Origin: Pseudomonadota bacterium
Lineage (GTDB): Bacteria; Pseudomonadota; Alphaproteobacteria; Sphingomonadales; Sphingomonadaceae
NCBI GenBank assembly: GCA_020160755.1
Contig: JAIUPN010000002.1
Span: 186,001 to 250,000, forward strand
Direction: 5' to 3'
DNA: 64,000 nt
Under the pieces are notes generated by a model. The model saw nothing but the letters and a program-made list of their open reading frames with translations, made no database searches and was not told the origin of the DNA. A program made the translations under genes and the position numbers. Below, piece after piece: positions 1-7,752 of the stretch (positions are counted from its first letter, which is position 1; the number at the start of each line of letters is the position of its first letter).

Positions 1-1
1 C

Positions 2-481
2 TCGTCGGGGCAGGGCGCGACGGGCGACTGGCAGCGCGGGCTCGACATGGACGTCATGGGCGCGGTGCACGGTGTCGAGGTGCTGACCGAGGCGCTGGCA
101 GCGTCGGGATCGGGATCGATCATCTTCATGTCGTCGACCGCGGCGGTCGAGACCTTCATCGTGCCGCAGGCGTTCAACGCGCTCAAGGCGGCGCTGATCA
201 CCTATGGCTCGCAATTGAGCCAGGCGCTCGCGGCGCAGAATATCCGCGTCAACATCGTCTCGCCCGGCGCGATCTATTATCCCGGCGGCAATTGGGAGGT
301 CATCAAGTCGGCGGTGCCGGCGCTCTACGAAGGCACACTCGCGCAGATGCCGATGGGGCGTTTCGGCGAGCCCGAGGAAGTGGCGAAGGGTATCGTTTTC
401 ATGGCGTCGCCCGCTTGCCCCTATATGACCGGCGCGCATCTCGTCATCGACGGCGGCTTCACCAAGCGCGTCCAGTTCTAG
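2..481 (+). CDS. SDR family oxidoreductase, 5' end outside window
   Basis: The C-terminal part of a short-chain dehydrogenase/reductase. The reading frame is open to the left edge of the window, so the N-terminal NAD(P)-binding glycine motif lies outside and the methionine at 47 is internal. The serine-containing strand (IIFMSS) and the C-terminal tail ending in VIDGG are typical of the family. The catalytic YxxxK position reads FNALK (codon TTC near 174), so the tyrosine used by classical SDRs is phenylalanine here. It is the first visible gene of the operon that runs to 6302, with 10 bases before the next gene. Substrate unknown. Confidence 0.85.
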   Translation, partial: SSGQGATGDWQRGLDMDVMGAVHGVEVLTEALAASGSGSIIFMSSTAAVETFIVPQAFNALKAALITYGSQLSQALAAQNIRVNIVSPGAIYYPGGNWEVIKSAVPALYEGTLAQMPMGRFGEPEEVAKGIVFMASPACPYMTGAHLVIDGGFTKRVQF

Positions 482-491
482 GGCGGCCGCG

Positions 492-1139
492 ATGAAGCTT
501 TATCAGTCGCTCGGCCCCAATCCGCGCGTGGTGCTGATGTATCTCGCCGAGACGGGGTTGGTGGTCGATCGCCAATTCGTCGACATCATGGCGGCCGAGA
601 ACCGCAAGCCGGAGTTTTGCGCGAAGAGCCCGCTCGGCCACACGCCGTTGCTCGAACTCGACGATGGCGGCTGCATCGCCGAAAGCATCGCGATCTGCGA
701 ATATCTCGACGAAACGCCGGGCGGCCACAAGCTGCTCGGAGTGACCGCCGAAGAGCGCGCGCGGACGCGGATGCTGGTGCGGATCGTCGATCAATTGGTC
801 GTTGTGCCGATGACCGCGGGCTTCCGCGGCGCCGAAGGACTGCCGATGTTCGAGAGCCGCGTTCTTTGCCTGCCCGACGCGGCGGCCGATCTGAAGCGGC
901 TCGCTGCCGACGGGCTGGTGCAGGTCGACCGGATCGTCGACGCGGGGCCATGGCTCGCTGGCAACCGCTTTAGCCTCGCCGACATCCTCCTCTACAGCTT
1001 TGTCGAGTTCGGCGCGATGGTCGGGCAGCCGCTCGATCCCGCGCTCGCCAACCTCAACGCATGGCGCGACCGTGTGGCGGCGCGTCCCGGCGCTGCCGCC
1101 AGCGCCAACCCCCAACTGGGCATCGGAGAGCCTGCATGA
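492..1139 (+). CDS. Glutathione S-transferase family protein
   Basis: A 215-residue protein of normal GST length. The N-terminal thioredoxin-like half opens with MKLYQSLGPNPR and contains the glutathione-binding stretch GHTPLLEL followed by AES (residues about 50-70). The all-helical C-terminal half contains the conserved LADI segment near residue 165. Bacterial GSTs of this type conjugate glutathione to, or isomerise, electrophilic intermediates, often in aromatic degradation. Its stop overlaps the next start (ATGA at 1136-1139), so it is probably translationally coupled to the dehydrogenase genes. The exact reaction cannot be read from the sequence. Confidence 0.85.
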   Translation: MKLYQSLGPNPRVVLMYLAETGLVVDRQFVDIMAAENRKPEFCAKSPLGHTPLLELDDGGCIAESIAICEYLDETPGGHKLLGVTAEERARTRMLVRIVDQLVVVPMTAGFRGAEGLPMFESRVLCLPDAAADLKRLAADGLVQVDRIVDAGPWLAGNRFSLADILLYSFVEFGAMVGQPLDPALANLNAWRDRVAARPGAAASANPQLGIGEPA

Positions 1140-2116
1140 CCGAGACGACGATCGATCGCGAAAAGCTGCGCGACATTTATACCCGCACGATGCGCGTCGC
1201 GCGCGCCGACGAGAAATTCCGCTCGCTGCTGATGACCGGCAAGCTCGCGGTGATCTATTACACCGTGCGCGGGCAGGAACTGGTGTCGGCCGCGGCGATG
1301 GCCGCGCTCGAACAGGATGATTATCTCGTCACCACCTATCGCGGCCAGCACGACCAGATCGCCAAGGGCGTGCCGCTGAACCCGCTGTTCGCCGAGATTG
1401 CGGGCAAGGTCGGCGGTACCTGCCGCGGCAAGGGCGGGTCGATGCACATCACCCATCCCGAAACCGGGGTGATGGTGACGACGGGCGTCGTCGGGTCGGG
1501 ACTGCCGATTGCCAATGGCCTTGCCCTCGCGTCGCAGAACCGCGGCGACGGCAAGGTGACGATGGTCTGCTTCGGCGACGGCGCGACCAATATCGGTGCG
1601 TTCCACGAAGCGATGAACATGGCGCAGCTGTGGAAGCTGCCGGTGATCTTCCTCTGCCAGAACAACCGCTATGGCGAACACACCGCCTTTGCCGACCACA
1701 CCAAGGTCGACTCGATCGTCACCCGCGCGAAAGCCTATGGGATGGCGGGCGCGCATGTCGACGGCAACGACGCGATCGCGATGTACAACACGACCAAGGC
1801 CGCGGTCGACCGCGCGCGGGCCGGTGAGGGGCCGACGCTGATCGAGGCGATGTGCTACCGCATGATGGGCCATTTCTTCGGCTCGGACTTCTCCTACATG
1901 CCGAAGGAGCATCTCGCCGAGATGGCTGCCGAAGATCCGTTGCCGCGGCTGCGCCAGCTGATGCTCGACCATCAATTTACCGAGGCCGAGCTCGACGCGA
2001 TCGTCGCCGATCTCGACGCGCAGATGGACGCCGCGGCCGAATTCGCTGCGAACAGCCCGCTGCCGGGGCCGGAGGAAATCCGCAAGGATGTCTTCGAAGA
2101 GGAGATTGCGGCATGA
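1136..2116 (+). CDS. Thiamine diphosphate-dependent 2-oxoacid/acetoin dehydrogenase E1, alpha subunit
   Basis: A 326-residue E1-alpha subunit. The thiamine diphosphate motif is complete: GDGATN, then about 25 residues to the NN pair (QNNRYGE), near residues 145-175. The N-terminal half has the family hallmarks RGQE, YRGQHD and GKGGSMH. The start at 1136 is chosen because it overlaps the GST stop as ATGA; an upstream in-frame ATG at 1061 lies deep inside the GST gene. It pairs with the beta subunit that follows, also by ATGA overlap. Length and the separate beta subunit fit acetoin dehydrogenase (AcoA) or pyruvate dehydrogenase PdhA types. The substrate is not determined, and no complete E2 or any E3 gene follows. 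Confidence 0.9.
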   Translation: MTETTIDREKLRDIYTRTMRVARADEKFRSLLMTGKLAVIYYTVRGQELVSAAAMAALEQDDYLVTTYRGQHDQIAKGVPLNPLFAEIAGKVGGTCRGKGGSMHITHPETGVMVTTGVVGSGLPIANGLALASQNRGDGKVTMVCFGDGATNIGAFHEAMNMAQLWKLPVIFLCQNNRYGEHTAFADHTKVDSIVTRAKAYGMAGAHVDGNDAIAMYNTTKAAVDRARAGEGPTLIEAMCYRMMGHFFGSDFSYMPKEHLAEMAAEDPLPRLRQLMLDHQFTEAELDAIVADLDAQMDAAAEFAANSPLPGPEEIRKDVFEEEIAA

Positions 2117-3105
2117 GCGCGCAGATCACGATGACGCAGGCGATCAACCGCGCGATCGACGAGGCGATGGCCGAGGATGAGGGCGTGATCCTGCTGGGCG
2201 AGGATGTCGCCGCGAAGCAGGGCGGGGGCGTGTTCAAAATCTCGTCGGGCCTGACCGAGAAATATGGCGAACATCGCATCCGCGCGACGCCGATTTCGGA
2301 AACGGCCATCGTCGGCGCGTGCGTCGGTGCCGCGCTGACGGGCTTTCGTCCGATCGCCGAGATCATGCTGATGAACTTCGTGACCGTCGCGATGGACCAG
2401 ATCGTCAACCATGCCGCAAAGCTGCGCTTCATGTCGGGCGGTCAGACCAACGTCCCGCTGGTGATCCGCACCACGACCGGCGTCGGGGTCGGTTTCGGCG
2501 GCCAGCATTCGGACATGCTCGAAGCCTGGTTCGCGCATGTGCCGGGGCTGAAGATCGTCACCCCGTCGAACGCCGCCGACGCGCAGGGGCTGATGCGCGC
2601 GGCGATCGCGTGCAACGACCCGGTGATCTTCATCGAGAATATCCTCTGCTACGGCCTGAAATCCGACGATCCGGGCGCGAACCATTTTGTGCCGCTCGGC
2701 AAGGCGGCGGTCGCACGCGAGGGGAGCGATTGCACGATCGTCACCTATGGCCGCACCGTGCTCGACGCGCTCGAAATCGCCGGCAAGCTCGCCGAGGAAG
2801 GGATTTCGGTCGAGGTCATCGATCTCAGAACCATCGCCCCCTATGACGAAGCGACGGTCACCGCGTCGGTCGAAAAGACCGGGCGAGCGGTCGTGCTGCA
2901 CGAGGCGGTGAAGCAATATGGCACCGGTGCCGAGATCGCGTCGCGGCTGGGCGAGAAATTGTTCGGCAAGCTGAAAGCTCCGGTGACGCGCATCGGCGGC
3001 GCCTTTTCGGCGGTGCCGATGGCGAACGCGCTCGAACAGGCGTGGATCCCGAACAAGGATGCGATCGCCGACGCGGTGCGGACCGCGGTGAACTGGAAAG
3101 GCTGA
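2113..3105 (+). CDS. 2-oxoacid/acetoin dehydrogenase E1, beta subunit
   Basis: A 330-residue transketolase-like beta subunit. Visible features are LLGEDVA near residue 25, the segment TPISETAIVGACVGAAL that builds the cofactor pocket, the QHSDMLEAWFAHVPGLKIV region near residue 135, and the C-terminal transketolase domain (VEVIDLRTIAPYDEATV). It forms the heterotetramer with the alpha subunit upstream. The start at 2113 overlaps the alpha stop (ATGA). As with alpha, acetoin or pyruvate-type substrates are equally possible; the clustering with ring-cleaving and flavin enzymes suggests it decarboxylates a 2-oxoacid or diketone arising late in a catabolic pathway. Confidence 0.9.
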   Translation: MSAQITMTQAINRAIDEAMAEDEGVILLGEDVAAKQGGGVFKISSGLTEKYGEHRIRATPISETAIVGACVGAALTGFRPIAEIMLMNFVTVAMDQIVNHAAKLRFMSGGQTNVPLVIRTTTGVGVGFGGQHSDMLEAWFAHVPGLKIVTPSNAADAQGLMRAAIACNDPVIFIENILCYGLKSDDPGANHFVPLGKAAVAREGSDCTIVTYGRTVLDALEIAGKLAEEGISVEVIDLRTIAPYDEATVTASVEKTGRAVVLHEAVKQYGTGAEIASRLGEKLFGKLKAPVTRIGGAFSAVPMANALEQAWIPNKDAIADAVRTAVNWKG

Positions 3106-3109
3106 GGTG

Positions 3110-3340
3110 ATGGCGGAGGAATTGCGCATCCCGAAGATCGGCATGTCGGCGACCGAAATGACGCTCAATGAATGGATGTTCGGCGACGGCGAGCGCGTCG
3201 AGATCGGCGATATCATCTATACGGTCGAGACCGACAAGACGACGGTCGAGATCGAGGCGCAGGTCGCGGGAACGATCCGCCCGACCGGCGTCGAGGGTGA
3301 GGTCTATCCGGTCGGCGCGCTCGTCGGGACGATCGAATGA
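3110..3340 (+). CDS. Free-standing lipoyl/biotinyl-type carrier domain
   Basis: A 76-residue protein consisting only of a lipoyl domain. The attachment lysine is in the hairpin VETDKTTVEIEA, at about residue 43. The N-terminal PKIGM and C-terminal PVGALVGTIE strands complete the flattened barrel. An ATG at 3110 or a GTG at 3107 are both possible starts, 1-4 bases after the E1-beta stop. In ordinary complexes this domain is the N-terminus of the E2 acyltransferase; here there is no peripheral-subunit-binding or catalytic E2 domain. It presumably carries the acyl or reducing equivalents from the E1 encoded just upstream. Its stop overlaps the next start (ATGA at 3337). Confidence 0.85.
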   Translation: MAEELRIPKIGMSATEMTLNEWMFGDGERVEIGDIIYTVETDKTTVEIEAQVAGTIRPTGVEGEVYPVGALVGTIE

Positions 3341-3729
3341 CGCCGCTCGAAGCCAGCAAGGCGATGTATGCCGCGGTCGCGCGCGGCGAGTGGGAGGCGG
3401 TGGCCGACTTCATGGCCGACGATCTCGTCATCTATGAGCCGGCCTCGCTTCCCTATGGCGGCGAATGGCGCGGGCGCGATGCGCTCCAGAAGCTCTACGC
3501 GCATGTGATGGGCTATTGGGAAGAGCCGGTGGTCCGGTGGATGGAGCTGGTCGGCGGCGAAAAATATGCCGTCGCCTTGCTCCATTTCACCGTCACCGCG
3601 AAATCGAGCGGCAAACGCTTCGAGACGCATATCGCCGAGGTCACCGAGTTCGACGACGCCGGCAAGATGGCGTCGATGCGCATCCATTATTTCGACACCG
3701 CGCACATGGTCGATCAATTGAAGGCATAA
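3337..3729 (+). CDS. Nuclear transport factor 2 / SnoaL-like domain protein
   Basis: A 130-residue single-domain protein. The N-terminal helices (SKAMYAAVARGEWEAV, then FMADDLVIYEPASLPYGG) and the later sheet with a conserved HFTVTA strand match the cone-shaped NTF2-like fold, which includes ketosteroid isomerase, SnoaL cyclases and scytalone dehydratase. Members act as isomerases, cyclases or hydrolases on polyketide, steroid or alicyclic substrates, or serve only as binding proteins. It is coupled to the lipoyl gene (ATGA) and lies three bases ahead of a ketosteroid-dehydrogenase-like flavoprotein, so an isomerase role is possible, but no catalytic residues were assigned. Confidence 0.7.
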   Translation: MTPLEASKAMYAAVARGEWEAVADFMADDLVIYEPASLPYGGEWRGRDALQKLYAHVMGYWEEPVVRWMELVGGEKYAVALLHFTVTAKSSGKRFETHIAEVTEFDDAGKMASMRIHYFDTAHMVDQLKA

Positions 3730-3732
3730 GAT

Positions 3733-5382
3733 ATGAGCGAAGCGCCGCACGTCATCGTCCTCGGTACCGGCGGCGCGGGTTTCACCGCGGCGCTGTCGGC
3801 GCATGACGCCGGCGCGCGCGTTTCGCTGTTTGAAAAGGGCGATCAGGTCGGCGGAACCACCGCCTGGTCGGGCGGGATGATCTGGATCCCGAACAATCAT
3901 CATGAGGCGACGCTGGGCGTCGAAGATAGCCGCGAGAAGGCGCTGACCTATCTCATGTCGATGTCGCACGGGCTGATGCAGCGGCATCTGGTCGAGGCGT
4001 TCCTCGACCATGGGCCCGAGATGGTCGCCTTCCTCGAAGCGAATACGCCGGTGCAATTCCGGCCGATTCCCGAATTTCCCGATTATCATGCGGAGTTTCC
4101 GGGCGGGATGCCGAACGGCGGGCGCTCGCTCGACTGTCCGCTCTATTCCTTTCACGAACTCGGCGAATGGGCCGGCAAGGTGACGCTGTCGCCCTATTAT
4201 CCGATGCCCTATTTCTCGATCTACGACACGCCGCTGGGACAGGCGAAGCCGCAGCCGCTGACGCCCGAAGAGTTGCAGCGCCGCATCGACGGCGACCTGC
4301 GCGGCAGCGGGCAGGCGCTCGTCGGGCGATTGCTGCGCGCGTGCCTCGATCGCGGGATCGAACCGCAAACGGGGCACCGCGCGATACGATTGATGATGGA
4401 GGACGACCGCGTCGCGGGCGTGGTGTTCGAGACCGCCGATGGCGCGGTCGAGGTCGCGGCCGATGCAGTCGTGCTCGCGACCGGCGGGTTCGAATGGGAC
4501 AAGGATTTGCTCCGTGCCTTCATCCGCGGGCCGATGACGCATCCGCTGAGCCCGAAGACGAACACCGGCGACGGGCTCAAGATGGCGATGCGCGTCGGCG
4601 CGATGCTCGGCAATATGCGCGAGGCGTGGTGGATGCCCGTCGCCGAGGTGCCCGAAAGCGAAAGTTCGACCGGCAAGACGCTCGTCGCGGGGCAGCGCAG
4701 CCTGCCGCACTCGATCATGGTCAACCGGGCGGGCCAGCGCTTCACCAACGAGGCGGCGAATTACAACGCGATCGGCGCGGCGTTCCACGATCAGGACGTC
4801 AGCGCGTTCGACTATAAGAATCTGCCGTGCTGGCTGATCTTCGACCAGCAATATATCGACCGCTTCGGTTTCGGAATGATCAGCGGCGAGCGTGGCGTCG
4901 CGCCGCCGCAATGGGCGATGCGCGCCGAGAGCCTGCCCGAACTGGCGACACGGCTGGATATCGATCCCGACGCGCTGGAAGCGACCGTCGCGCGCTTCAA
5001 CGCGCATTGCGCGACCGGGCGCGACCCCGATTTCGGGCGCGGCGATGCGGCGCACGACCAATGGTGGGGCGATCCTGACGGGCGCGGCTCGACCGCGGCG
5101 ACGCTGGGGCCGATCGGTAAGGGGCCTTTCTTTGCGGTCGAGATCAAAAGCGGTGCGCTCGGCACCAAGGGCGGGCCGCAGACCGATGCCAATGCACAGG
5201 TGTTGAGCGTCGACGGCAAGGCGATCCCCGGGCTTTACGCCGCGGGCAATGTCATGGCCTCGGCAATGGGCATGACCTACGGCGGTCCGGGTGGGACGAT
5301 CGCGCCGGGAATGGTGTTCGGCTTTCTCGCGGGGCGTCACGCCGCGACGGTTTCGACAAAACAGCTGGAGGGTGCAGCATGA
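3733..5382 (+). CDS. FAD-dependent dehydrogenase, 3-ketosteroid delta-1-dehydrogenase-like
   Basis: A 549-residue flavoprotein of the fumarate reductase / 3-oxosteroid 1-dehydrogenase family. The N-terminal dinucleotide fold shows VLGTGGAGFTAALSAHDAG (residues 9-27), then an acidic end of strand (LFEKGDQVGGTTAWSGG). The C-terminal FAD-closing motif reads IPGLYAAGNVMASAMG, followed by YGGPGGTIAPGMVFG, as in KstD enzymes. These enzymes desaturate the carbon next to a ring ketone. The length matches KstD (about 510-570). KstD, related ketone desaturases and generic flavin dehydrogenases cannot be separated by eye. It is in the operon with the NTF2-like and NmrA-like genes; its stop overlaps the next start (ATGA at 5379). 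Confidence 0.8.
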   Translation: MSEAPHVIVLGTGGAGFTAALSAHDAGARVSLFEKGDQVGGTTAWSGGMIWIPNNHHEATLGVEDSREKALTYLMSMSHGLMQRHLVEAFLDHGPEMVAFLEANTPVQFRPIPEFPDYHAEFPGGMPNGGRSLDCPLYSFHELGEWAGKVTLSPYYPMPYFSIYDTPLGQAKPQPLTPEELQRRIDGDLRGSGQALVGRLLRACLDRGIEPQTGHRAIRLMMEDDRVAGVVFETADGAVEVAADAVVLATGGFEWDKDLLRAFIRGPMTHPLSPKTNTGDGLKMAMRVGAMLGNMREAWWMPVAEVPESESSTGKTLVAGQRSLPHSIMVNRAGQRFTNEAANYNAIGAAFHDQDVSAFDYKNLPCWLIFDQQYIDRFGFGMISGERGVAPPQWAMRAESLPELATRLDIDPDALEATVARFNAHCATGRDPDFGRGDAAHDQWWGDPDGRGSTAATLGPIGKGPFFAVEIKSGALGTKGGPQTDANAQVLSVDGKAIPGLYAAGNVMASAMGMTYGGPGGTIAPGMVFGFLAGRHAATVSTKQLEGAA

Positions 5383-6302
5383 AGAAAGTCATCGTCCTTG
5401 GCGCGCCCGCCGATCAGGGGATTCCGCTGCTGACGGCACTGAAGGCGCGGGGCCTCGAACCGACCGCCGGCGTGCGGCGGCCGGGCGCGATGGCGGCGAC
5501 GGTGCATCCCGATGTGCCCGAGGTCGCGGCCGATCTCTACGACGTCGCCAGCCTGACCGCCGCTTTCAAAGGGCAGGACGCGCTGGCGATGCACCTGCCG
5601 TTCGAGTTCGACCGCGCGCGCGCCGCGACGATGGGGCGCAATATCGCGGCGGCGGCGCGACTGGCCGGGCTGCAGAAGATCGTCTTCAACACGAGCTGTT
5701 TCGTCGCCGACCATGACCTCGATCTGTCGGCGCACGACGGGCGGCGCGATATCGAGCGCGCGATCCATGACAGTGGCGTGGCCTATGCGATCATCGAGCC
5801 GATGGTGTTTATGGACAATATCACGCGCATCTGGTCGCGCCCGGCGATCGTCAACAGCGGGGTCTTCGCCTATCCGGCCGCCGAGACGCTGAAGATCAAC
5901 TGGGTCTGCCTTGAGGATGTCGCGGCCTATATGGTCTCGGCGCTGCTGCACGAAGATCTGGTCGCCGACCGGATCGCGGTGGGCGGGCCCGAGGCGCTGG
6001 TCGGGGCCGAGGTCGCCGAGCGGCTGAGCGTTGCGGCGGGGCGCCCGGTGCGCTTTCAGAGCCTGTCGCCCGACGAATTCGCCGCGCGGATGAGCGAACT
6101 CGTCACCGGATCGCGCGCGGTGCAGCCGGCGAGCATCTATGACGGGATGGCGAAATTCTATCGCTGGTACAACGACCAGCCGGTGTCGCCCGTCGCGCTC
6201 GACGCGGTGCCGGCGGCGCGGCTGCTCGGCGTGACGCCGACGTCCTTTTCGGACTGGGCCAGACGGCAGGACTGGTCGCCGGCGGAGGTTGTTCCAGCCT
6301 GA
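5379..6302 (+). CDS. NmrA-like NAD(P)-binding protein (atypical SDR)
   Basis: A 307-residue atypical SDR. It starts with the Rossmann strand MKKVIVLGAPADQG, where GxxGxxG is reduced to GAPADQG, followed by AGVRRPG for the second strand. Middle sections (IVFNTSCFVAD, then YAIIEPMVFMDNI) match NmrA/HSCARG-type proteins, which act as NAD(P) sensors or as reductases such as isoflavone reductase-like enzymes. No YxxxK motif is evident. It is the last gene of the plus-strand operon, faces the Rieske oxygenase genes, and is separated from their stop by 7 bases, so it may reduce a product of this cluster. Confidence 0.75.
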   Translation: MKKVIVLGAPADQGIPLLTALKARGLEPTAGVRRPGAMAATVHPDVPEVAADLYDVASLTAAFKGQDALAMHLPFEFDRARAATMGRNIAAAARLAGLQKIVFNTSCFVADHDLDLSAHDGRRDIERAIHDSGVAYAIIEPMVFMDNITRIWSRPAIVNSGVFAYPAAETLKINWVCLEDVAAYMVSALLHEDLVADRIAVGGPEALVGAEVAERLSVAAGRPVRFQSLSPDEFAARMSELVTGSRAVQPASIYDGMAKFYRWYNDQPVSPVALDAVPAARLLGVTPTSFSDWARRQDWSPAEVVPA

Positions 6303-6309
6303 CGGCGAA

Positions 6310-7734
6310 TTAGGGCAATTGCCCGTCGATATACTTCCCCAGCGTGTTCTGGAAATGCCGGATCCGGCTTTCCTGATAATGGCCGAGTTCGATCACGCCG
6401 TTCGGCGATGATTTCATCCCCTCCTGCACATAGGGCAGATTCTCCATATCCTGATCGAACACACCCGCGAGCGCGGCGCCGATCAAATGGCTGGCGCTGG
6501 CGAAGGGCTGGTCGTCGGGGATCAGGTGCATCGGCGCCGACCTGGGCGGCTTTTCGCCCTTCGGCGTGCGCATCAGGATGCGGACTTCCATCAGGCAATG
6601 GTCGGCATCGCCCCATGGGCGCCAGCGATAGACGATGTTCGGCACCAGCCCGCCCCACGGCGCCCAGTTGGGGAAGACATTATAGGTGAAATTGTCGAGC
6701 ATCTCGCTGTCGGTCGCGGCCGAATAATCATGCCCGTTCATCGCCGAAAAGGCGTCGCGATTCGCCTGTGCCAGCACCTTGCGTGCCAGCATCGGATCGT
6801 CGGCCTCGAAGCCCTTCAGGTCGGTGGGATCGCCGGTCGCGCGGCGCGCGCGGCTGTCGCCGCCACCGATGAACTCCTCGAGCGATTTCAGGACATAGAA
6901 TTGGTCCTTGCCCTTGATGTGCGGCGACATCGCGCCCGCCGGCGTGATCGCGCGATTGAGGAAGTCGCCGTAAAGATCGTAGCGCGTGTTCGCATCGGCG
7001 GTGAAGCCGAGGATCTGCGGGTGGGTGACGATGCTGTGCCACGCCTCCATGAAAGCCTCGGCCACCGCTTTCCAGTTCGCCGGAATGACGCGGCCGACCC
7101 AGGCGGCGGTATGGCATTCGTCGAGCCGCCAATTGTCATAATGCTCGACGCCGGGGCCGACCCAGTCGGGGAAGTTCGGGAGATCATGATTCTCGGTGAC
7201 GAGAATGAAACCCTGCCAGCGGTCGACCTTCAGCTCGGGCAGGCTCATGTCCTTGTCGTCCAGATGCTTGAAGTCCCACGCGCACGGTGCCTCCTTGAAG
7301 CGGCCGTCGTGATGCCAGGAGAAGCCGTGGAACGGGCAGCGCAGGTTCACCGCGGGTCCGCTCTCGGTGCGCAGCTTGCGGCCGCGGTGAAGGCAGACAT
7401 TGTAGAAGGCCTTCACCGACCCGTCCTTCTGGCGGACGAGCAATATGCTCTTTTCGTTGATGTCATAGACGACGGTATCGCCGGGGTTCGGCATATCCTC
7501 TTCGCGCGCGGCGAACTGCCAGATGTTCGGCCACATCTTCTCGCGTTCGAGCCTCGCCCAATCCTCGCTGACATAACGCTCGATCGCGATGGGGGCGTCG
7601 CCGAGTAGCTGATTGGACTCGGCGAAGAGGTAGTCGGGGACGCGCCGCGTGTCGGCGTTCAGCATGTCGGTGTAGCTGGTGCCGGGGCAGCGGTCGTCGC
7701 GGTTCTGGTCCTGGGGAGGCGAGAGGTCGTTCAT
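6310..7734 (-). CDS. Rieske non-haem iron aromatic ring-hydroxylating oxygenase, alpha subunit
   Basis: A 474-residue oxygenase alpha subunit. The Rieske [2Fe-2S] site is C114-x-H116 (NVCLHRG) and C133-x2-H136 (CPFHGFSW). The mononuclear iron ligands are H233 and H238 (EAWHSIVTHP) plus an aspartate in DQDMEN near residue 429. The residue that bridges the two centres is glutamate (E230) where naphthalene dioxygenase has aspartate; glutamate occurs at this position in other Rieske enzymes such as CntA. It starts 18 bases after the stop of the second Rieske gene with a GGAG ribosome site, so the two are co-transcribed. No beta subunit, ferredoxin or reductase is encoded nearby. Substrate unknown. 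Confidence 0.9.
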   Translation of the reverse strand: MNDLSPPQDQNRDDRCPGTSYTDMLNADTRRVPDYLFAESNQLLGDAPIAIERYVSEDWARLEREKMWPNIWQFAAREEDMPNPGDTVVYDINEKSILLVRQKDGSVKAFYNVCLHRGRKLRTESGPAVNLRCPFHGFSWHHDGRFKEAPCAWDFKHLDDKDMSLPELKVDRWQGFILVTENHDLPNFPDWVGPGVEHYDNWRLDECHTAAWVGRVIPANWKAVAEAFMEAWHSIVTHPQILGFTADANTRYDLYGDFLNRAITPAGAMSPHIKGKDQFYVLKSLEEFIGGGDSRARRATGDPTDLKGFEADDPMLARKVLAQANRDAFSAMNGHDYSAATDSEMLDNFTYNVFPNWAPWGGLVPNIVYRWRPWGDADHCLMEVRILMRTPKGEKPPRSAPMHLIPDDQPFASASHLIGAALAGVFDQDMENLPYVQEGMKSSPNGVIELGHYQESRIRHFQNTLGKYIDGQLP

Positions 7735-7752
7735 CGATAAGCTCCGAAAGGG

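Noticed and set aside
1136..3340. Complete acetoin dehydrogenase operon (acoABCL)
   Set aside because: Only E1 alpha, E1 beta and a lone lipoyl domain are present; no E2 core, E3 or acoR-type regulator is seen, so the substrate name is not justified.
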